Shown piece after piece: positions 8,212 to 17,817 of a stretch of 64,000 nucleotides of DNA. Where the stretch lies: contig NZ_CP113915.1 of assembly GCF_029395435.1 (NCBI RefSeq), positions 1,426,001-1,490,000 of the forward strand. The letters run 5' to 3'. Each line of letters begins with the position of its first letter. Position 1 is the first letter of the stretch. This DNA comes from Bifidobacterium sp. ESL0790 (lineage in GTDB: Bacteria; Actinomycetota; Actinomycetes; Actinomycetales; Bifidobacteriaceae). A program made the translations under genes and the position numbers. The notes below the pieces were generated by a model. That model worked only from the letters and a program-made list of their open reading frames with translations, was not told where the DNA came from and searched no databases.

Positions 8212-10968
8212 CTAGGTCAGATCCTTCGGATCGAGCTGGAACCGCAGCTCCCCGGGCGTGCGCGTGGCGACGTGGCGGGCCACCTCGACGTGCAGGCGAC
8301 GGGCCAGTTCCGCGCGCCTGGTCTGCGGCACACGCACCACGGCCTTCACCCTGTCTTGCGTGGCCTCCAGCTCGCGGGCGTCCATCGTCCTCGGCTGGGG
8401 TATCGGCACAGGGCCTAGCACCGCCGGCAGCTCGTCGGCGTCGACCTTCAACGTGGCCCAATCCCCGTCCATTGCGCCGATATTACGCAGAGCCGCGGTC
8501 ACCGCGTCACGCCGGCCCCAGACGCAGGCAACGGCGTAGACCGGCGAAAGTCCCGTCTCCGCGCGCTCGTCCAGCTCACGGGCCGCGAGGATCCTTGAAT
8601 CCCAGTCGACCAGCGCGCGCGCGATCATCGGGTCGGTCTCGCCGATGAGCAGCACCTGCCCGCCGTCCGCCCGTTTGGCGCACATGGCGGCCACGCGCAT
8701 CCAGGCGGTCAAGGCGTCGATTCGCGCGTCGACCCCCGGGGCGTAAAGACTCGTCCAGGCGTCCAGAATCGCGACGGCCGCGTACTCGCCCGGCCTGCCG
8801 TCCTCGGCCCGCACCCTCGGCTCGGCTCCGGGCGTGGCGATGACGATCATCGGACGGCTCGGCACCACCTCGACGACGCCGCCAGGCTGGCTCGGGCTGG
8901 AGAGCACCATCGGCATGTTGCGGAAGAGGCGCTGAAGCTCGCTGGCCGTGCCCGCCGCGCCCACACGCACCACGCTCATCCGTGTGCCGTGGCATTGCGG
9001 ACATGACCATTCGCCGACAGGGGCACCGCACCAGCGGCAACGCGCCTCCTCGCCACGGATCTGCTGGAGCGGACCGGTGCAGCGCGGGCAACGCGCCTGG
9101 CGATGACAACGGGCGCAGCTCAGCACTTCGGCGATGCCGTCCTGCGGGATGGAGAAGAGAATCGGGCCGCGTTCCAAGGCCTCGGAGAGGATGCGCACGG
9201 CGATATGCGGCACGCGCGCGCCGATGCTCGGGTCGGCCAGACGGGCCAGCTCGTCGCGGTTGAGCCAGCGAATCCATGGCCGCTCCTCGCCCACCACGGC
9301 GGGCAGCGGGTGCACAGGCACGCTGAAGCCGCTCACCGGCGTCTCGCATACCTTGGGTCGGCACTCGGGTTCGATCGAGAACTCACGTTGGTCGGCGAGC
9401 GCGGGGTTCGTACCGGTGTCGTCTGCATTATCTGCCGATTGGCCACGATTATCGTTAGTGACACTGGAATTACCAGCGACCGAAGCATTGTTTACCGGAC
9501 GCAACGGGTAGGTCTCCCCCGTCTCCAAAATCGGCTCATCCGCTCCGCCGTAAGGATTACGCACATCCGCGACGTGCCCCGCTGCGTTGCTGTCCGTCGT
9601 TTTCTGAGTACCGGTCTCCGCATCATTTTCGTCAGGCGACCAAGCGCAATTCGGTTCCGACGCCCCCGCGCCCACGACCGCTGCCATCGAAGTACTGGCA
9701 TCAGATGTCTGCCCGGCCGCCAATTCGTTGGAAGCCGTCATAGGTCCATCATCAGCGGAAAAGTCCTCGATAGCAGTATCTGCGTGAGCCTTTCCCGAGC
9801 CTGTCAATCCATCGCGGCCATCCCGTGAGACCGACATATTCCTGGTCGAACCAATCGCGGACCACACACCCTCGGCGCGGCCGTCAGCCTCACTGATCTC
9901 CCACTCGCTGATGGCGCTGCGGGCGTTGCAGAAGGCGACAAACACCCCGGCGTGGGCTTTGGCGCGCAACCGCAGCACTCCCCTGGCGGCGGCGTAAGGC
10001 ATCATGCCGTCGGCGTTCTGGTAGGCCACGTCGTCGACGATGGCGAAGAGCCCCGGCCCTTCGACTGGTGCGTACATTGCGGCCCTGGTGCCGATAACGC
10101 AGCGCACCTGCCCGCTCGCCGCCGCCAGATACGAGCGATACCGTTCCGCCGGGGCCATCGCGGCCGAAAGCAAGGCGAAATCGCCGTCGAAGCCACCGTG
10201 GGTGGCGGTGGTTTTCCTGAACGGCTTCAGACCAAGCCTTTGCAGAGCCCTGGCCATATCTCGCACCTCACGCATGGTCGGCAGCACCAGCACCGCCGCC
10301 CTGCCGGCGTCCAGCGAGCTCGCCGCCATCCACGCCAAATCACGGGCCCATCGGCCCGCGCCGGGCAGAGCGTCGGCGACAAACGAGGCGAAACCCCCAC
10401 CTTTCAGGGCGTCGCGCAAGGCCAGCGCGTTGTCGTAGCTGGCGAGCATGCGCGTCTCACCCTCGGCGATCGCCTTGGCATCAATCGTCACCTGCCCGCG
10501 GCTGCCCTGCCATGAGCCGCCCATCGCCAGTTGCTGCTCCTTGTCGATGCGGGCGACGCGCGGGGGCACGGCCAGGCGCAGGATGTTGGCCGGAGTGCCG
10601 CCATACGCCTCGGCGATCGCAGTGATGTCGCGACGCATCGAGGCGCTCACCAGCACCTCGGGAGTCACCACACGTTCCAAATATCGCAATGACGAGGCGG
10701 CCGCGTGGCTCTCCTTCACACGCGCCCAGATGATGCCGTTGACCCGCCGGCCGCCGAAACGTACGCGCACCATCACCCCGGGCCGCGCGGCCTCGTCATC
10801 CTTCTCGTCGACCAAGTAATCGAAGGTCTGCCCCAAATGGGTCGCCTGCACGTCGAGAACCACCTGCGCCACGGGATCGTGCGTCGCGGGGGCATGGGTA
10901 ACCCGTTTGCGGCGCTTGCGCGGGGCCAGCCCGGCGAGCGCCAGCTGTTCGGCCTGCGGTTCACTCAT
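8212..10968 (-). CDS. priA: Primosomal protein N' (PriA), probably helicase-defective
   Basis: This is the replication-restart protein, 918 residues, longer than usual. The N-terminal DNA-binding region (VLDVQATHLGQTFDYLVD, RVRFGGRRVNGIIW) is typical. Eight zinc-ligand cysteines are visible (CARC, CPRC, CRWC, CPQC). Where E. coli PriA has a Walker A loop, this protein has PGAGRWARDL, with no GKT, and the helicase motifs are degraded. This is a known trend in actinobacterial PriA. Between the two halves lies about 180 residues of Ser/Thr/Asp/Ala/Asn-rich sequence (nt about 9340-9880). No clear ribosome binding site precedes the ATG; the nearest GGGAGG is about 20 nt away and belongs to the palindromic element upstream. 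Confidence 0.93.
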   Translation of the reverse strand: MSEPQAEQLALAGLAPRKRRKRVTHAPATHDPVAQVVLDVQATHLGQTFDYLVDEKDDEAARPGVMVRVRFGGRRVNGIIWARVKESHAAASSLRYLERVVTPEVLVSASMRRDITAIAEAYGGTPANILRLAVPPRVARIDKEQQLAMGGSWQGSRGQVTIDAKAIAEGETRMLASYDNALALRDALKGGGFASFVADALPGAGRWARDLAWMAASSLDAGRAAVLVLPTMREVRDMARALQRLGLKPFRKTTATHGGFDGDFALLSAAMAPAERYRSYLAAASGQVRCVIGTRAAMYAPVEGPGLFAIVDDVAYQNADGMMPYAAARGVLRLRAKAHAGVFVAFCNARSAISEWEISEADGRAEGVWSAIGSTRNMSVSRDGRDGLTGSGKAHADTAIEDFSADDGPMTASNELAAGQTSDASTSMAAVVGAGASEPNCAWSPDENDAETGTQKTTDSNAAGHVADVRNPYGGADEPILETGETYPLRPVNNASVAGNSSVTNDNRGQSADNADDTGTNPALADQREFSIEPECRPKVCETPVSGFSVPVHPLPAVVGEERPWIRWLNRDELARLADPSIGARVPHIAVRILSEALERGPILFSIPQDGIAEVLSCARCHRQARCPRCTGPLQQIRGEEARCRWCGAPVGEWSCPQCHGTRMSVVRVGAAGTASELQRLFRNMPMVLSSPSQPGGVVEVVPSRPMIVIATPGAEPRVRAEDGRPGEYAAVAILDAWTSLYAPGVDARIDALTAWMRVAAMCAKRADGGQVLLIGETDPMIARALVDWDSRILAARELDERAETGLSPVYAVACVWGRRDAVTAALRNIGAMDGDWATLKVDADELPAVLGPVPIPQPRTMDARELEATQDRVKAVVRVPQTRRAELARRLHVEVARHVATRTPGELRFQLDPKDLT

Positions 10969-10984
10969 GCTTCAATGATAACGG

Positions 10985-11138
10985 CCTCCCAAATTTTCGA
11001 CACGTCAAAATTTTGGGAGCCAAATGAACATCTGCTCTGAGCGCAATGGCATCATTGCAACCCTAAGCGCCTATGCTCTGGGCGCAATGTTCGTTTATGG
11101 CTCCCATTTTTTTATGAGAGGTCAAAAAATGTGAGCCA
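10985..11138. repeat. Alternating-arm palindromic element, copy upstream of priA
   Basis: The order of arms is A (10985-10997, CCTCCCAAATTTT), A' (11007-11019), B (11021-11031, CAAATGAACAT), a small central hairpin GCAATG/CATTGC (11043-11058), B' (11087-11096, ATGTTCG...), A (11098-11113, TGGCTCCCATTTTTTT) and A' (11123-11138). Either two separate A/A' hairpins or one long A'/B...B'/A stem can form, so the folds are mutually exclusive. It has the same layout as the element at 14138-14301. It begins 17 bp upstream of the priA start. Confidence 0.8.
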
Positions 11139-11154
11139 CAACGGAAAATAAAAA

Positions 11155-11180
11155 GCCACGGCCGAAACCGTGGCGTTTTA
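11155..11180 (-). terminator. Rho-independent terminator of cfa
   Basis: The stem GCCACGG (11155-11161) pairs with CCGTGGC (11168-11174). Read on the minus strand it is followed by CTTTTTATTTT. It lies just beyond the cfa stop codon. Confidence 0.85.
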
Positions 11181-11193
11181 TTCCGTATTAAAC

Positions 11194-12504
11194 TCAGATC
11201 TCGGTCGGCTTGACGGTCGAATCCTCGACCCACCACGGGCGCAGCGGGTAGGTGTCGGTCATCTTCTCGTCGTCAGGACGCACGCAGAGGAACTGGTGAA
11301 TCTGGATGTTGTTGAGCTCGAAGTTGAGCGCGCAACCGGCCATGTAGAGGCCCCACAGACGCGCCTTGGGCTCGCCCATCAGCTCGACGGCGCGGTCCCA
11401 GCCAGCCACGAGGTTCTTGTTCCAGTTATGCAGGGTCAACGCATAATGCTGGCGCAGGTTCTCCTGATCGACAACCTCGAAGCCGGTGTCCTGAATGACC
11501 GTCTCAATCTCGCCCGGGGAGGCCAGCTGGCCATCGGGGAAGATGTAGCGGTCAATGAACTCGCCGGCGGCCTTGCCCGTCATGGAGTTGACGCGGGTAA
11601 TCTGGTGGTTCAGCAGGCGGCCATTGGGCTTGAGCTTATCGAAGATCTCCTTGAAGTAGGAGGGATAGTGCTTGAAGCCGACGTGCTCCATCATGCCGAT
11701 CGAGCAGATGCCGTCGAAATCGCCTTCCGGCACGTCGCGGTAATCCATCTGACGGACTTCGGCGAGGTCTTCGAGACCTTCGCGCTTAATCCATTCCTGA
11801 GCCCACTTGACCTGTTCGCCGGCCAGGGTGACGCCCAGAACCTTGATGCCACGCTGTGCGGCGCGGATTTCCATGGATCCCCAGCCGCAGCCGATGTCGA
11901 GCAGGCGGTCGCCGGGCTTGAGGTTGAGCTTGTCGAGCACGAGGTCGAGCTTGCGCCATTCGGCGTCCTCGAGCGAGTCCTCGGGCGAGGTGAACACGCC
12001 GCAGGTGTAGGTCATCGAGGAACCGAGGAAGAGGCGGTAAAACTCGTTGGACTGGTCATAGTGATAGCTCACGGTGGCCTCGTCGCCGGCCTTGGAGTGC
12101 GGCAGCAGGCCTTCGGTGCGGCGCTTCCAGCGGCTCGGGCCCTCGATTGACGGGGCTTCGGGGTGGCGGATGCCATGCGAATACACGGACGCGACGATGC
12201 GGGCCAGGTCGGCCGGGCTCGGCTTCTTCATGTCCGGCTTCAGTGCCATGAGCTGCTTGAAGACCTCATAAGGATCGCCGGGAATGAGCTCCGGCGAGGC
12301 GATGTCGCCCTGCAGGTAGGCGCGCGCGAGACCCAAATCGTTCGGGTGGTCGACCATGTAGTAGACGGCGCGCGAGTTGTTCACCGTGATGTGCAGGGGC
12401 GCGTCCTGCGGGCCGAACGACGACCCGTCGAACGCTGAGATGTTGATCTTTCCATTGTCGTTCAAAAACATCGAAACCATATCGGCTACGGTCATAGCGG
12501 CCAT
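11194..12504 (-). CDS. cfa: Cyclopropane-fatty-acyl-phospholipid synthase
   Basis: It transfers a methylene group from S-adenosylmethionine to the double bond of membrane phospholipid acyl chains. It has 436 residues, starting at the ATG with GGAGG 7 nt upstream. The SAM-binding loop is LLDIGCGWGS near residue 195. It is followed by GVTLAGEQVKWA, the SIGMMEHVG block and the C-terminal ARLWGLYMAGCALNFE region typical of the family. The N-terminal third carries the lipid-binding region. It is monocistronic, with its own terminator downstream. It lies just downstream of metK, which makes its cofactor, on the same strand. Confidence 0.93.
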   Translation of the reverse strand: MAAMTVADMVSMFLNDNGKINISAFDGSSFGPQDAPLHITVNNSRAVYYMVDHPNDLGLARAYLQGDIASPELIPGDPYEVFKQLMALKPDMKKPSPADLARIVASVYSHGIRHPEAPSIEGPSRWKRRTEGLLPHSKAGDEATVSYHYDQSNEFYRLFLGSSMTYTCGVFTSPEDSLEDAEWRKLDLVLDKLNLKPGDRLLDIGCGWGSMEIRAAQRGIKVLGVTLAGEQVKWAQEWIKREGLEDLAEVRQMDYRDVPEGDFDGICSIGMMEHVGFKHYPSYFKEIFDKLKPNGRLLNHQITRVNSMTGKAAGEFIDRYIFPDGQLASPGEIETVIQDTGFEVVDQENLRQHYALTLHNWNKNLVAGWDRAVELMGEPKARLWGLYMAGCALNFELNNIQIHQFLCVRPDDEKMTDTYPLRPWWVEDSTVKPTEI

Positions 12505-12816
12505 GCGCAACCTCCAAAATACGTGCATAGATAATGCAAAATTACATTCAGCCTATTGCTCCGTTCCGACACTTAGCCGATTTTGCGTGGCGCGAAATTC
12601 CGACACGGATGGCCATGTCTTCGACATTTGAACGGCATCTTCCCGATACCATTCAGGGCATATGTTCGCCTTGTTTTCAACACTCCTTATCAGACCTTCG
12701 CGGCGCGCTCTCCCCACATACGAATCGGGCCGTGCCACACAACATGCATTGTGCAGCACGGCCCGATAAAGAAACCATTTAAGCCAGCTTAAAACCACGG
12801 GTTCATCGCCACGGTC
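12505..12816. repeat. cfa-metK spacer with a long perfect hairpin
   Basis: This 312-bp spacer holds a 42-nt palindrome at 12725-12766. The outer arms are TCGGGCCGTGC (12725-12735) and GCACGGCCCGA (12756-12766), with an inner CACAA/TTGTG pair around CATGCA. It lies 51 bp after the metK stop and probably ends or stabilises the metK transcript, although no T-run follows on either strand. I see no gene in the rest of the spacer. Confidence 0.7.
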
Positions 12817-14040
12817 TCAGCCCTCGGCGATGGCCGCCTTGAGCTCGTCGACCTTGTCGGTGGCCTCCCACGTAAAGTCCGGATCGGTGCGGCCGAAGTG
12901 GCCATATGCCGCCGTCTTCAGATAGATCGGGCGCAGCAGGTCGAGCTCGTCGATGATCGCGGCCGGACGCAGATCGAAGACCTTGCGCACCGCGGCCTGG
13001 ATCTGCTCGCGGGTCACGCCGCCGATCTCGGTGCCGAAGGTGTTGACGTTGACGCTCACCGGGTCGGCGACGCCGATGGCGTAGGCCACCTGCACCTCGA
13101 CCTTGTGGGCGAGTCCTGCGGCGACGATGTTCTTGGCCACCCAGCGCGTGGCGTAAGCCGCGGAACGGTCGACCTTGCTCGGGTCCTTGCCGGAGAAGGC
13201 GCCGCCGCCGTGATGGGCCGCCCCACCATAGGTGTCGACGATGATCTTGCGGCCGGTCAGGCCCGCGTCGGCCGCGGGGCCGCCGAGCACGAAGGAACCG
13301 GTCGGGTTGACCAGCACGCGATAGTCGTCGTGCTTGATCGCGGTGCCGCACACCTCTTCGAGCACCGGCTTGATGACGTGCTCCTGCAGCTGCTCCATGA
13401 GCCAGTCGTGCGTCACCTCGGGGTCATGCTGGGTGGAGACGAGCACGGTGTCGACGCGCACGGGGCGGTCGTCATCATCGTATTCGATGGTCACCTGGGT
13501 CTTGCCGTCCGGGCGCAGGTGCGGGACGATGCCCTCCTTGCGCACCTGGGCCAGGCGGAAGGCGAGGCGGTGCGAGAGGTAGATCGGCAGCGGCATGAGC
13601 ACATCGGTCTCGTCGCACGCGTAGCCGAACATGATGCCCTGGTCGCCGGCGCCCTGCGCCTCGTAACGCTCCTCGCGCGAGACGGCGGACTCCTGCTGCG
13701 GGCTCAGGCGGTCGACGCCCTGGTTGATCTCCGCGCTCTGCTCGGTCAGCGAGACCAAGACGCCGCAGGAATCGGCGTCGAGGCCAACCTCGGAGGAGGT
13801 GTAACCAATGTTTTTAACGACATTGCGCACGATGCGCTGGATGTCGGTGTAACCGGAGCTGGTCACCTCGCCGAAGACAAGGAACTGCCCGATGGCGGCC
13901 GACGTCTCGACGGCCACGTGGGAATGGGGGTCCTGGCGAAGCATATCGTCGAGGATCGCGTCTGAAATCTGATCGCAGACCTTGTCCGGGTGCCCTTCGG
14001 TAACCGATTCAGCTGAGATGAGACGACGTTCTTTTGTCAC
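12817..14040 (-). CDS. metK: S-adenosylmethionine synthetase
   Basis: It makes S-adenosylmethionine from methionine and ATP. It has 407 residues when started at the GTG preceded by GGAAGAAAGAAG, which gives the normal family length; an upstream TTG would add 11 odd residues. Recognisable motifs are [17 protein letters not shown] near the start, [12 protein letters not shown], the flexible-loop region, and [15 protein letters not shown] with the phosphate-binding residues. It lies downstream of rpoZ, separated by a terminator and a palindromic element. Confidence 0.98.
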   Translation of the reverse strand: MTKERRLISAESVTEGHPDKVCDQISDAILDDMLRQDPHSHVAVETSAAIGQFLVFGEVTSSGYTDIQRIVRNVVKNIGYTSSEVGLDADSCGVLVSLTEQSAEINQGVDRLSPQQESAVSREERYEAQGAGDQGIMFGYACDETDVLMPLPIYLSHRLAFRLAQVRKEGIVPHLRPDGKTQVTIEYDDDDRPVRVDTVLVSTQHDPEVTHDWLMEQLQEHVIKPVLEEVCGTAIKHDDYRVLVNPTGSFVLGGPAADAGLTGRKIIVDTYGGAAHHGGGAFSGKDPSKVDRSAAYATRWVAKNIVAAGLAHKVEVQVAYAIGVADPVSVNVNTFGTEIGGVTREQIQAAVRKVFDLRPAAIIDELDLLRPIYLKTAAYGHFGRTDPDFTWEATDKVDELKAAIAEG

Positions 14041-14137
14041 AATGAACTTCTTTCTTCCATGCCAGAGCCGCAAAACGGCCGACGTGTATACATACGTCCT
14101 GTCACTCTACGCGCATGTGTGTATGTGCCGAAACCCT

Positions 14138-14301
14138 GTGGACACTTTTTGGGGGCGTCGAAAAAGTGGCCACCGAAACGAACATCCATTATGTCACACA
14201 AAAATAAGAAACCGCGGAATTGCAGCGTTTATCGACTTGGCCACGTTGCCAAGAATGTTCGTTTCGTGGCCACTTTTTTATTTCTCTGAAAAAGTGGCCA
14301 C
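14138..14301. repeat. Alternating-arm palindromic element, copy upstream of metK
   Basis: The arms in order are A GTGGACACTTTTT (14138-14150), A' AAAAAGTGGCCAC (14161-14173), B CGAAACGAACAT (14174-14185), a central hairpin CTTGGC/GCCAAG (14236-14253), B' ATGTTCGTTTC (14255-14265), A GTGGCCACTTTTTT (14266-14279) and A' AAAAAGTGGCCAC (14289-14301). Two end hairpins, or one long stem, can form. It shares the layout and the GAACAT/ATGTTCGTTT core with the element upstream of priA, while its outer arms have a different sequence. No known SAM riboswitch is recognisable before metK. Confidence 0.8.
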
Positions 14302-14314
14302 GCGAACATAAAAA

Positions 14315-14345
14315 ATGTCCGGTCTCAATGAAACCGGACATCGTT
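14315..14345 (-). terminator. Rho-independent terminator of rpoZ
   Basis: ATGTCCGGT (14315-14323) pairs with ACCGGACAT (14333-14341). On the minus strand it is followed by a run of T residues. It lies 14 bp after the rpoZ stop codon. Confidence 0.87.
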
Positions 14346-14355
14346 ATTTAAAAAA

Positions 14356-14649
14356 TTAATTGAGGCCACCCTCGCTCAGGTCGTCCTCGCCGAGCGTCTC
14401 CTCCAAAAGGCCCTCGTTGATCTCGCGGAAGGCGATCGAAAGCGGCTTCTCCTGGTTCTGGTACTCGACCAGCGGGCCGACGTTTTGCAGCAGGCCTTCG
14501 TTGAGCTGCGTGAAGTAGGAGTTGATCTGACGGGCACGCTTCGCCGCGAAGATCGACAGCGAATACTTGTTGTGGTCGGAATGCTCCATCAACTGGTCAA
14601 TCGTCGGATCCGCAAGACCGCTCGGTGTGGGCTCGGTGCCAAATGCCAT
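14356..14649 (-). CDS. rpoZ: RNA polymerase omega subunit
   Basis: A 97-residue subunit that helps RNA polymerase assemble. It shows the family core: [21 protein letters not shown] leading to [15 protein letters not shown], then VGPLVEY and [14 protein letters not shown]. The ATG has GAAGGAG 7 nt upstream. It has its own terminator. In many actinobacteria it directly follows gmk, but here ilvD and a hypothetical gene lie between them. Confidence 0.95.
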   Translation of the reverse strand: MAFGTEPTPSGLADPTIDQLMEHSDHNKYSLSIFAAKRARQINSYFTQLNEGLLQNVGPLVEYQNQEKPLSIAFREINEGLLEETLGEDDLSEGGLN

Positions 14650-14731
14650 ATTGTTGCTCCTTCAAAGTCAATCAAATTCATAATTATAACCGCCCGCCGC
14701 GATATTCACCCGCAGCAACAACCCATGCACG

Positions 14732-14802
14732 TTTCTATCGCTTATCGCCCCTCACCGATAGAAAACAACCATCCATATACATTTTCTATCGCTCAGAGGG
14801 CG
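14732..14802. repeat. Two adjacent hairpins upstream of rpoZ
   Basis: TTTCTATCG (14732-14740) pairs with CGATAGAAA (14756-14764), and TTTCTATCG recurs at 14783-14791. The loops CTTATCGCCCCTCAC and CTCAGAGGGCGTCAC are each 15 nt and partly complementary to each other (GCCCCTC with GAGGGC). The layout recalls the other palindromic elements of the window. It lies in the 192-bp gap between rpoZ and the next gene upstream, so it may affect rpoZ expression. Confidence 0.6.
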
Positions 14803-14841
14803 TCACAGAAAGAAAATATACAGAGTTGTAATACGCTCGCG

Positions 14842-15441
14842 TCAGCGCGAATCCCAGCGGCGCAGGTCCTTCAACGGCTTGTAGCTAGGCATGTCGGGCC
14901 AGAAAAGCGTCTCGTCGTCGTGGATGACATACGGTGCCTTGGCCTGCCCCTGTGTAGCTACGAAGGTGAGCACATGGTCGTCGCTCCAGCTCGTCTCCCC
15001 TGGATCGGCGGAATCGGGTTTCGGCGTCGAACCCCACTTGACCACCGTGTAGGTGGTGACGCCCAGGGTGATCCGCCCGTTCTCGTGCTGGACGTAATGC
15101 GGATCGACGTCGATCGTAACGTCATGCATGTTGGGCATGCCGCCGGTATAGACGGATTCGCAATCGTTCGCGATGTCGCGCTGACGCTGGTCATATTGGG
15201 CGAGCACGTCCTGGTTGTTCTCCAGAGTGGCCTTGAGCAAGACGCGGTAGGCATCCAGGGACTTTTGGGCGGTGGAATCGAGGGTTATGACGCGCTCCCG
15301 CTCCTCGCGCTCATAGGTTTGCCGGCGGCGCCTGTCCTCGAGAACCGCAACCGTCGCCACGGCAACCACCACGCAGACCGCCACGAACGCGCCGACCACA
15401 CCCAACAGCACGCGCTTGAGGACTTTTCTCCCGCTCTTCAC
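14842..15441 (-). CDS. Hypothetical membrane-anchored protein
   Basis: A 199-residue protein that I do not recognise. It has a basic start (KSGRKVLKR), one transmembrane segment at about residues 10-34, a charged stretch rich in Arg and Glu, and a domain predicted to lie outside the cell containing PHYVQHENGRITLGVTTYTV and ending APYVIHDDETLFW. The start is GTG with GGAAAGG upstream. It is divergent from ilvD. A Bifidobacterium-specific cell-surface or secreted-domain role is possible but not shown. Confidence 0.7.
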   Translation of the reverse strand: MKSGRKVLKRVLLGVVGAFVAVCVVVAVATVAVLEDRRRRQTYEREERERVITLDSTAQKSLDAYRVLLKATLENNQDVLAQYDQRQRDIANDCESVYTGGMPNMHDVTIDVDPHYVQHENGRITLGVTTYTVVKWGSTPKPDSADPGETSWSDDHVLTFVATQGQAKAPYVIHDDETLFWPDMPSYKPLKDLRRWDSR

Positions 15442-15608
15442 CTCGCCGCCTTTCCACCACGAATGGCATTACCGCCGGTAACACATAAACGCGTCAAAAC
15501 ACAGGCCGATTTTGCGCGTTGCGCATAAACCAACCACAAACCCCGTCGTTCGTTTCAACATTCGGTCGCATATCGGCAAATCATGAACCGATGAACTTAT
15601 ATGGAATC

Positions 15609-17468
15609 ATGCAAATGCGCTCACATAATATCATGACCGGCCGCATGTTCGCCGGTGCCCGAGCACTCTATCGCGCCGCAGGCGTGGCCGGAGACGACTT
15701 GGGCAAGAAACCCATCGTCGCCATCGCCAACTCGTTCTCCGAGTTCGTGCCTGGCCATGTCCACCTCAACAAGGTCGGACGCCTCGTCTCGAAAGCCGTC
15801 GAAGAAGCCGGCGGCATCCCCCGCGAGTTCAACACCATCGCCGTCGATGACGGCATCGCCATGGGCCACACCGGCATGCTCTACTCGCTGCCGAGCCGCG
15901 ACCTGATCGCCGACGCCGTGGAATACTCCGTCAACGCGCACTGCGCCGACGCCCTGATCTGCATCTCCAACTGCGACAAGATCACCCCCGGCATGCTGAT
16001 GGCCGCGCTGCGCCTCAATATCCCGACCATCTTCGTCTCCGGCGGCCCGATGGAGGCCGGCGAGACCACGCTGTCCAATGGCAAGACCGACACCACCGAT
16101 CTCATTGACGTGATGTACGCCTCCGCCGACGACAACGTCTCCGACGAGGACCTGCTGGCCTATGAGAAGACCGTCTGCCCCACGTGCGGCTCCTGCGCCG
16201 GCATGTTCACCGCCAACTCGATGAACTGCCTGACCGAAGCGCTCGGCCTGGCCCTGCCCGGCAACGGCACCACGCTCGCCACGCACGGCTATCGCAAGCA
16301 GCTCTTCATCGACGCCGGCCATAGGATCGTCGATCTCGCGCACCGTTACTACGACGAGGACGACGAGAGCGTGCTGCCGCGCGCCATCGCCACCAAGAAG
16401 GCCTTTGAGAACGCCATGACCATGGACGTGGCCATGGGCGGTTCCACCAACACCGTGCTGCACATTCTCGCCGCCGCGCAGAGCGCCGACGTCGATTTCA
16501 CGCTTGACGACATCGAGCGCATCAGCCACACCGTGCCCTGCATCTGCAAGGCCAGCCCCTCCGGCGACTGGGAGATTTCCGACGTGCATCGCGCCGGCGG
16601 CATCTGCGGCATCTTGGGCGAGCTCGACCGTGCAGGCAAGCTTCACAAAGACGTCCATTCGGTGGATTATCCCGACCTTGAATCCAAGCTCGACGATTGG
16701 GACATCATGCGCCCGACCTGCCTCGACAAGGCGAAGGAACTCTATCGCGCGGCTCCGGGCCACATCAAGTCCCCCGAACCGTTCATCCAGGAGACGCTTT
16801 CTGACACGCTCGACACCGACCGCGTCAACGGCGCCATCCACGACATCGACCATCCGGCCGTGAAGGAAGGCGGACTCGCGATTCTGCGCGGCAACCTCGC
16901 CCCCGACGGCTGCGTCGTGAAGACCGCGGGCGTGCCCGAGAACATCTGGAAGTTCCACGGCCCGGCCCACATCGTCGAGTCGCAGGAGCAGGCCGTCGAG
17001 GTCATCCTGGGCGACAAGCTCAAGAAGGGCGAGGCGCTGGTCATCCGCTACGAAGGACCGAAGGGCGGCCCGGGCATGCAGGAGATGCTCTACCCCACCT
17101 CGTTCGTCAAGGGCAAGGGCATCGGCAAGGATGTCGCGCTGATCACCGATGGCCGTTATTCCGGCGGTTCATCAGGCCTCGCCATCGGCCACGTCGCCCC
17201 CGAAGCGGCCAACAAGGGCCCGATCGCGCTGATCAAGGATGGCGACATGATCGACATCGACATCCCGAACCGCACCATCAACGTGGAGCTCACGCCCGAG
17301 CAGTTCGAGGAGCGCCGCAAGGAGCTCGAGGCCGGAGACGGTTACGTCGCCCACCGCGACCGCAAGGTTTCGCTGGCTCTCAAGGCCTACGCTGCCTTCG
17401 CCCGTTCCGCCGATAAAGGTGCGACGAGAGATCCCGAGCTCATCAATAAGCTTTCAGGGTTGGCATGA
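15609..17468 (+). CDS. ilvD: Dihydroxy-acid dehydratase
   Basis: An iron-sulfur enzyme of isoleucine, valine and leucine synthesis that dehydrates 2,3-dihydroxy-3-methylacids. It has about 619 residues starting at MQMRSHN. Another ATG at 15591 is possible, and neither has a strong ribosome site. The cluster-binding cysteines lie in [12 protein letters not shown] and [11 protein letters not shown]. Other landmarks are VDDGIAMGH near the N-terminus, [10 protein letters not shown], and [19 protein letters not shown] near the C-terminus. It is a lone biosynthetic gene here, convergent with gmk across a large palindromic element. Confidence 0.97.
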   Translation: MQMRSHNIMTGRMFAGARALYRAAGVAGDDLGKKPIVAIANSFSEFVPGHVHLNKVGRLVSKAVEEAGGIPREFNTIAVDDGIAMGHTGMLYSLPSRDLIADAVEYSVNAHCADALICISNCDKITPGMLMAALRLNIPTIFVSGGPMEAGETTLSNGKTDTTDLIDVMYASADDNVSDEDLLAYEKTVCPTCGSCAGMFTANSMNCLTEALGLALPGNGTTLATHGYRKQLFIDAGHRIVDLAHRYYDEDDESVLPRAIATKKAFENAMTMDVAMGGSTNTVLHILAAAQSADVDFTLDDIERISHTVPCICKASPSGDWEISDVHRAGGICGILGELDRAGKLHKDVHSVDYPDLESKLDDWDIMRPTCLDKAKELYRAAPGHIKSPEPFIQETLSDTLDTDRVNGAIHDIDHPAVKEGGLAILRGNLAPDGCVVKTAGVPENIWKFHGPAHIVESQEQAVEVILGDKLKKGEALVIRYEGPKGGPGMQEMLYPTSFVKGKGIGKDVALITDGRYSGGSSGLAIGHVAPEAANKGPIALIKDGDMIDIDIPNRTINVELTPEQFEERRKELEAGDGYVAHRDRKVSLALKAYAAFARSADKGATRDPELINKLSGLA

Positions 17469-17485
17469 GTTTCATCGCCTCTTCC

Positions 17486-17658
17486 GTGAGGGGCTTAAGA
17501 AAAACTTTCTGGAGACGCTCCGAGCTGAGCCGTTAAGCAGAAAGTCCAGTGGACTTTCTGTAGGCTCGGTGAGCGCGACGTATTGAGCGCGAAGGCAAAA
17601 TCGTAAGATTTTGCTCGGCCAAGTCATACGCCACAGAAAGTTTTCTGAGCCCCCTCAC
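17486..17658. repeat. 173-bp cloverleaf-like palindromic element
   Basis: The outer arms GTGAGGGGCTTAAG...TTTCTG (17486-17511) and CAGAAAG...CCCCCTCAC (17634-17658) enclose two further hairpins. One is CAGAAAGTCCA/TGGACTTTCTG (17538-17560), itself flanked by GAGCC/GGCTC (17527-17531 and 17563-17567). The other is GCAAAATC/GATTTTGC (17595-17614). The first inner hairpin reuses the ACTTTCTG/CAGAAAG sequence of the outer stem. It separates the convergent ilvD and gmk genes and may end both transcripts. The remaining bases to 17817 are AT-rich with nothing I can assign. Confidence 0.8.
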
Positions 17659-17817
17659 TCTATTTCGTAGTAATCTCACCAAATTTCACTATAGTTACCA
17701 CAAGCAAGACCGTCGATATTCCAGACTTTTACTGATGACAGCCTATTCAGTAATAAAAGTGCACCATCATCTGCACTTATCATCAAGCACTAGTTGACGA
17801 CAGAAATATAGGGGAAA

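Noticed and set aside
14041..14314. SAM riboswitch before metK
   Set aside because: I see no known SAM riboswitch core. The same element layout occurs before priA, which has no link to SAM.
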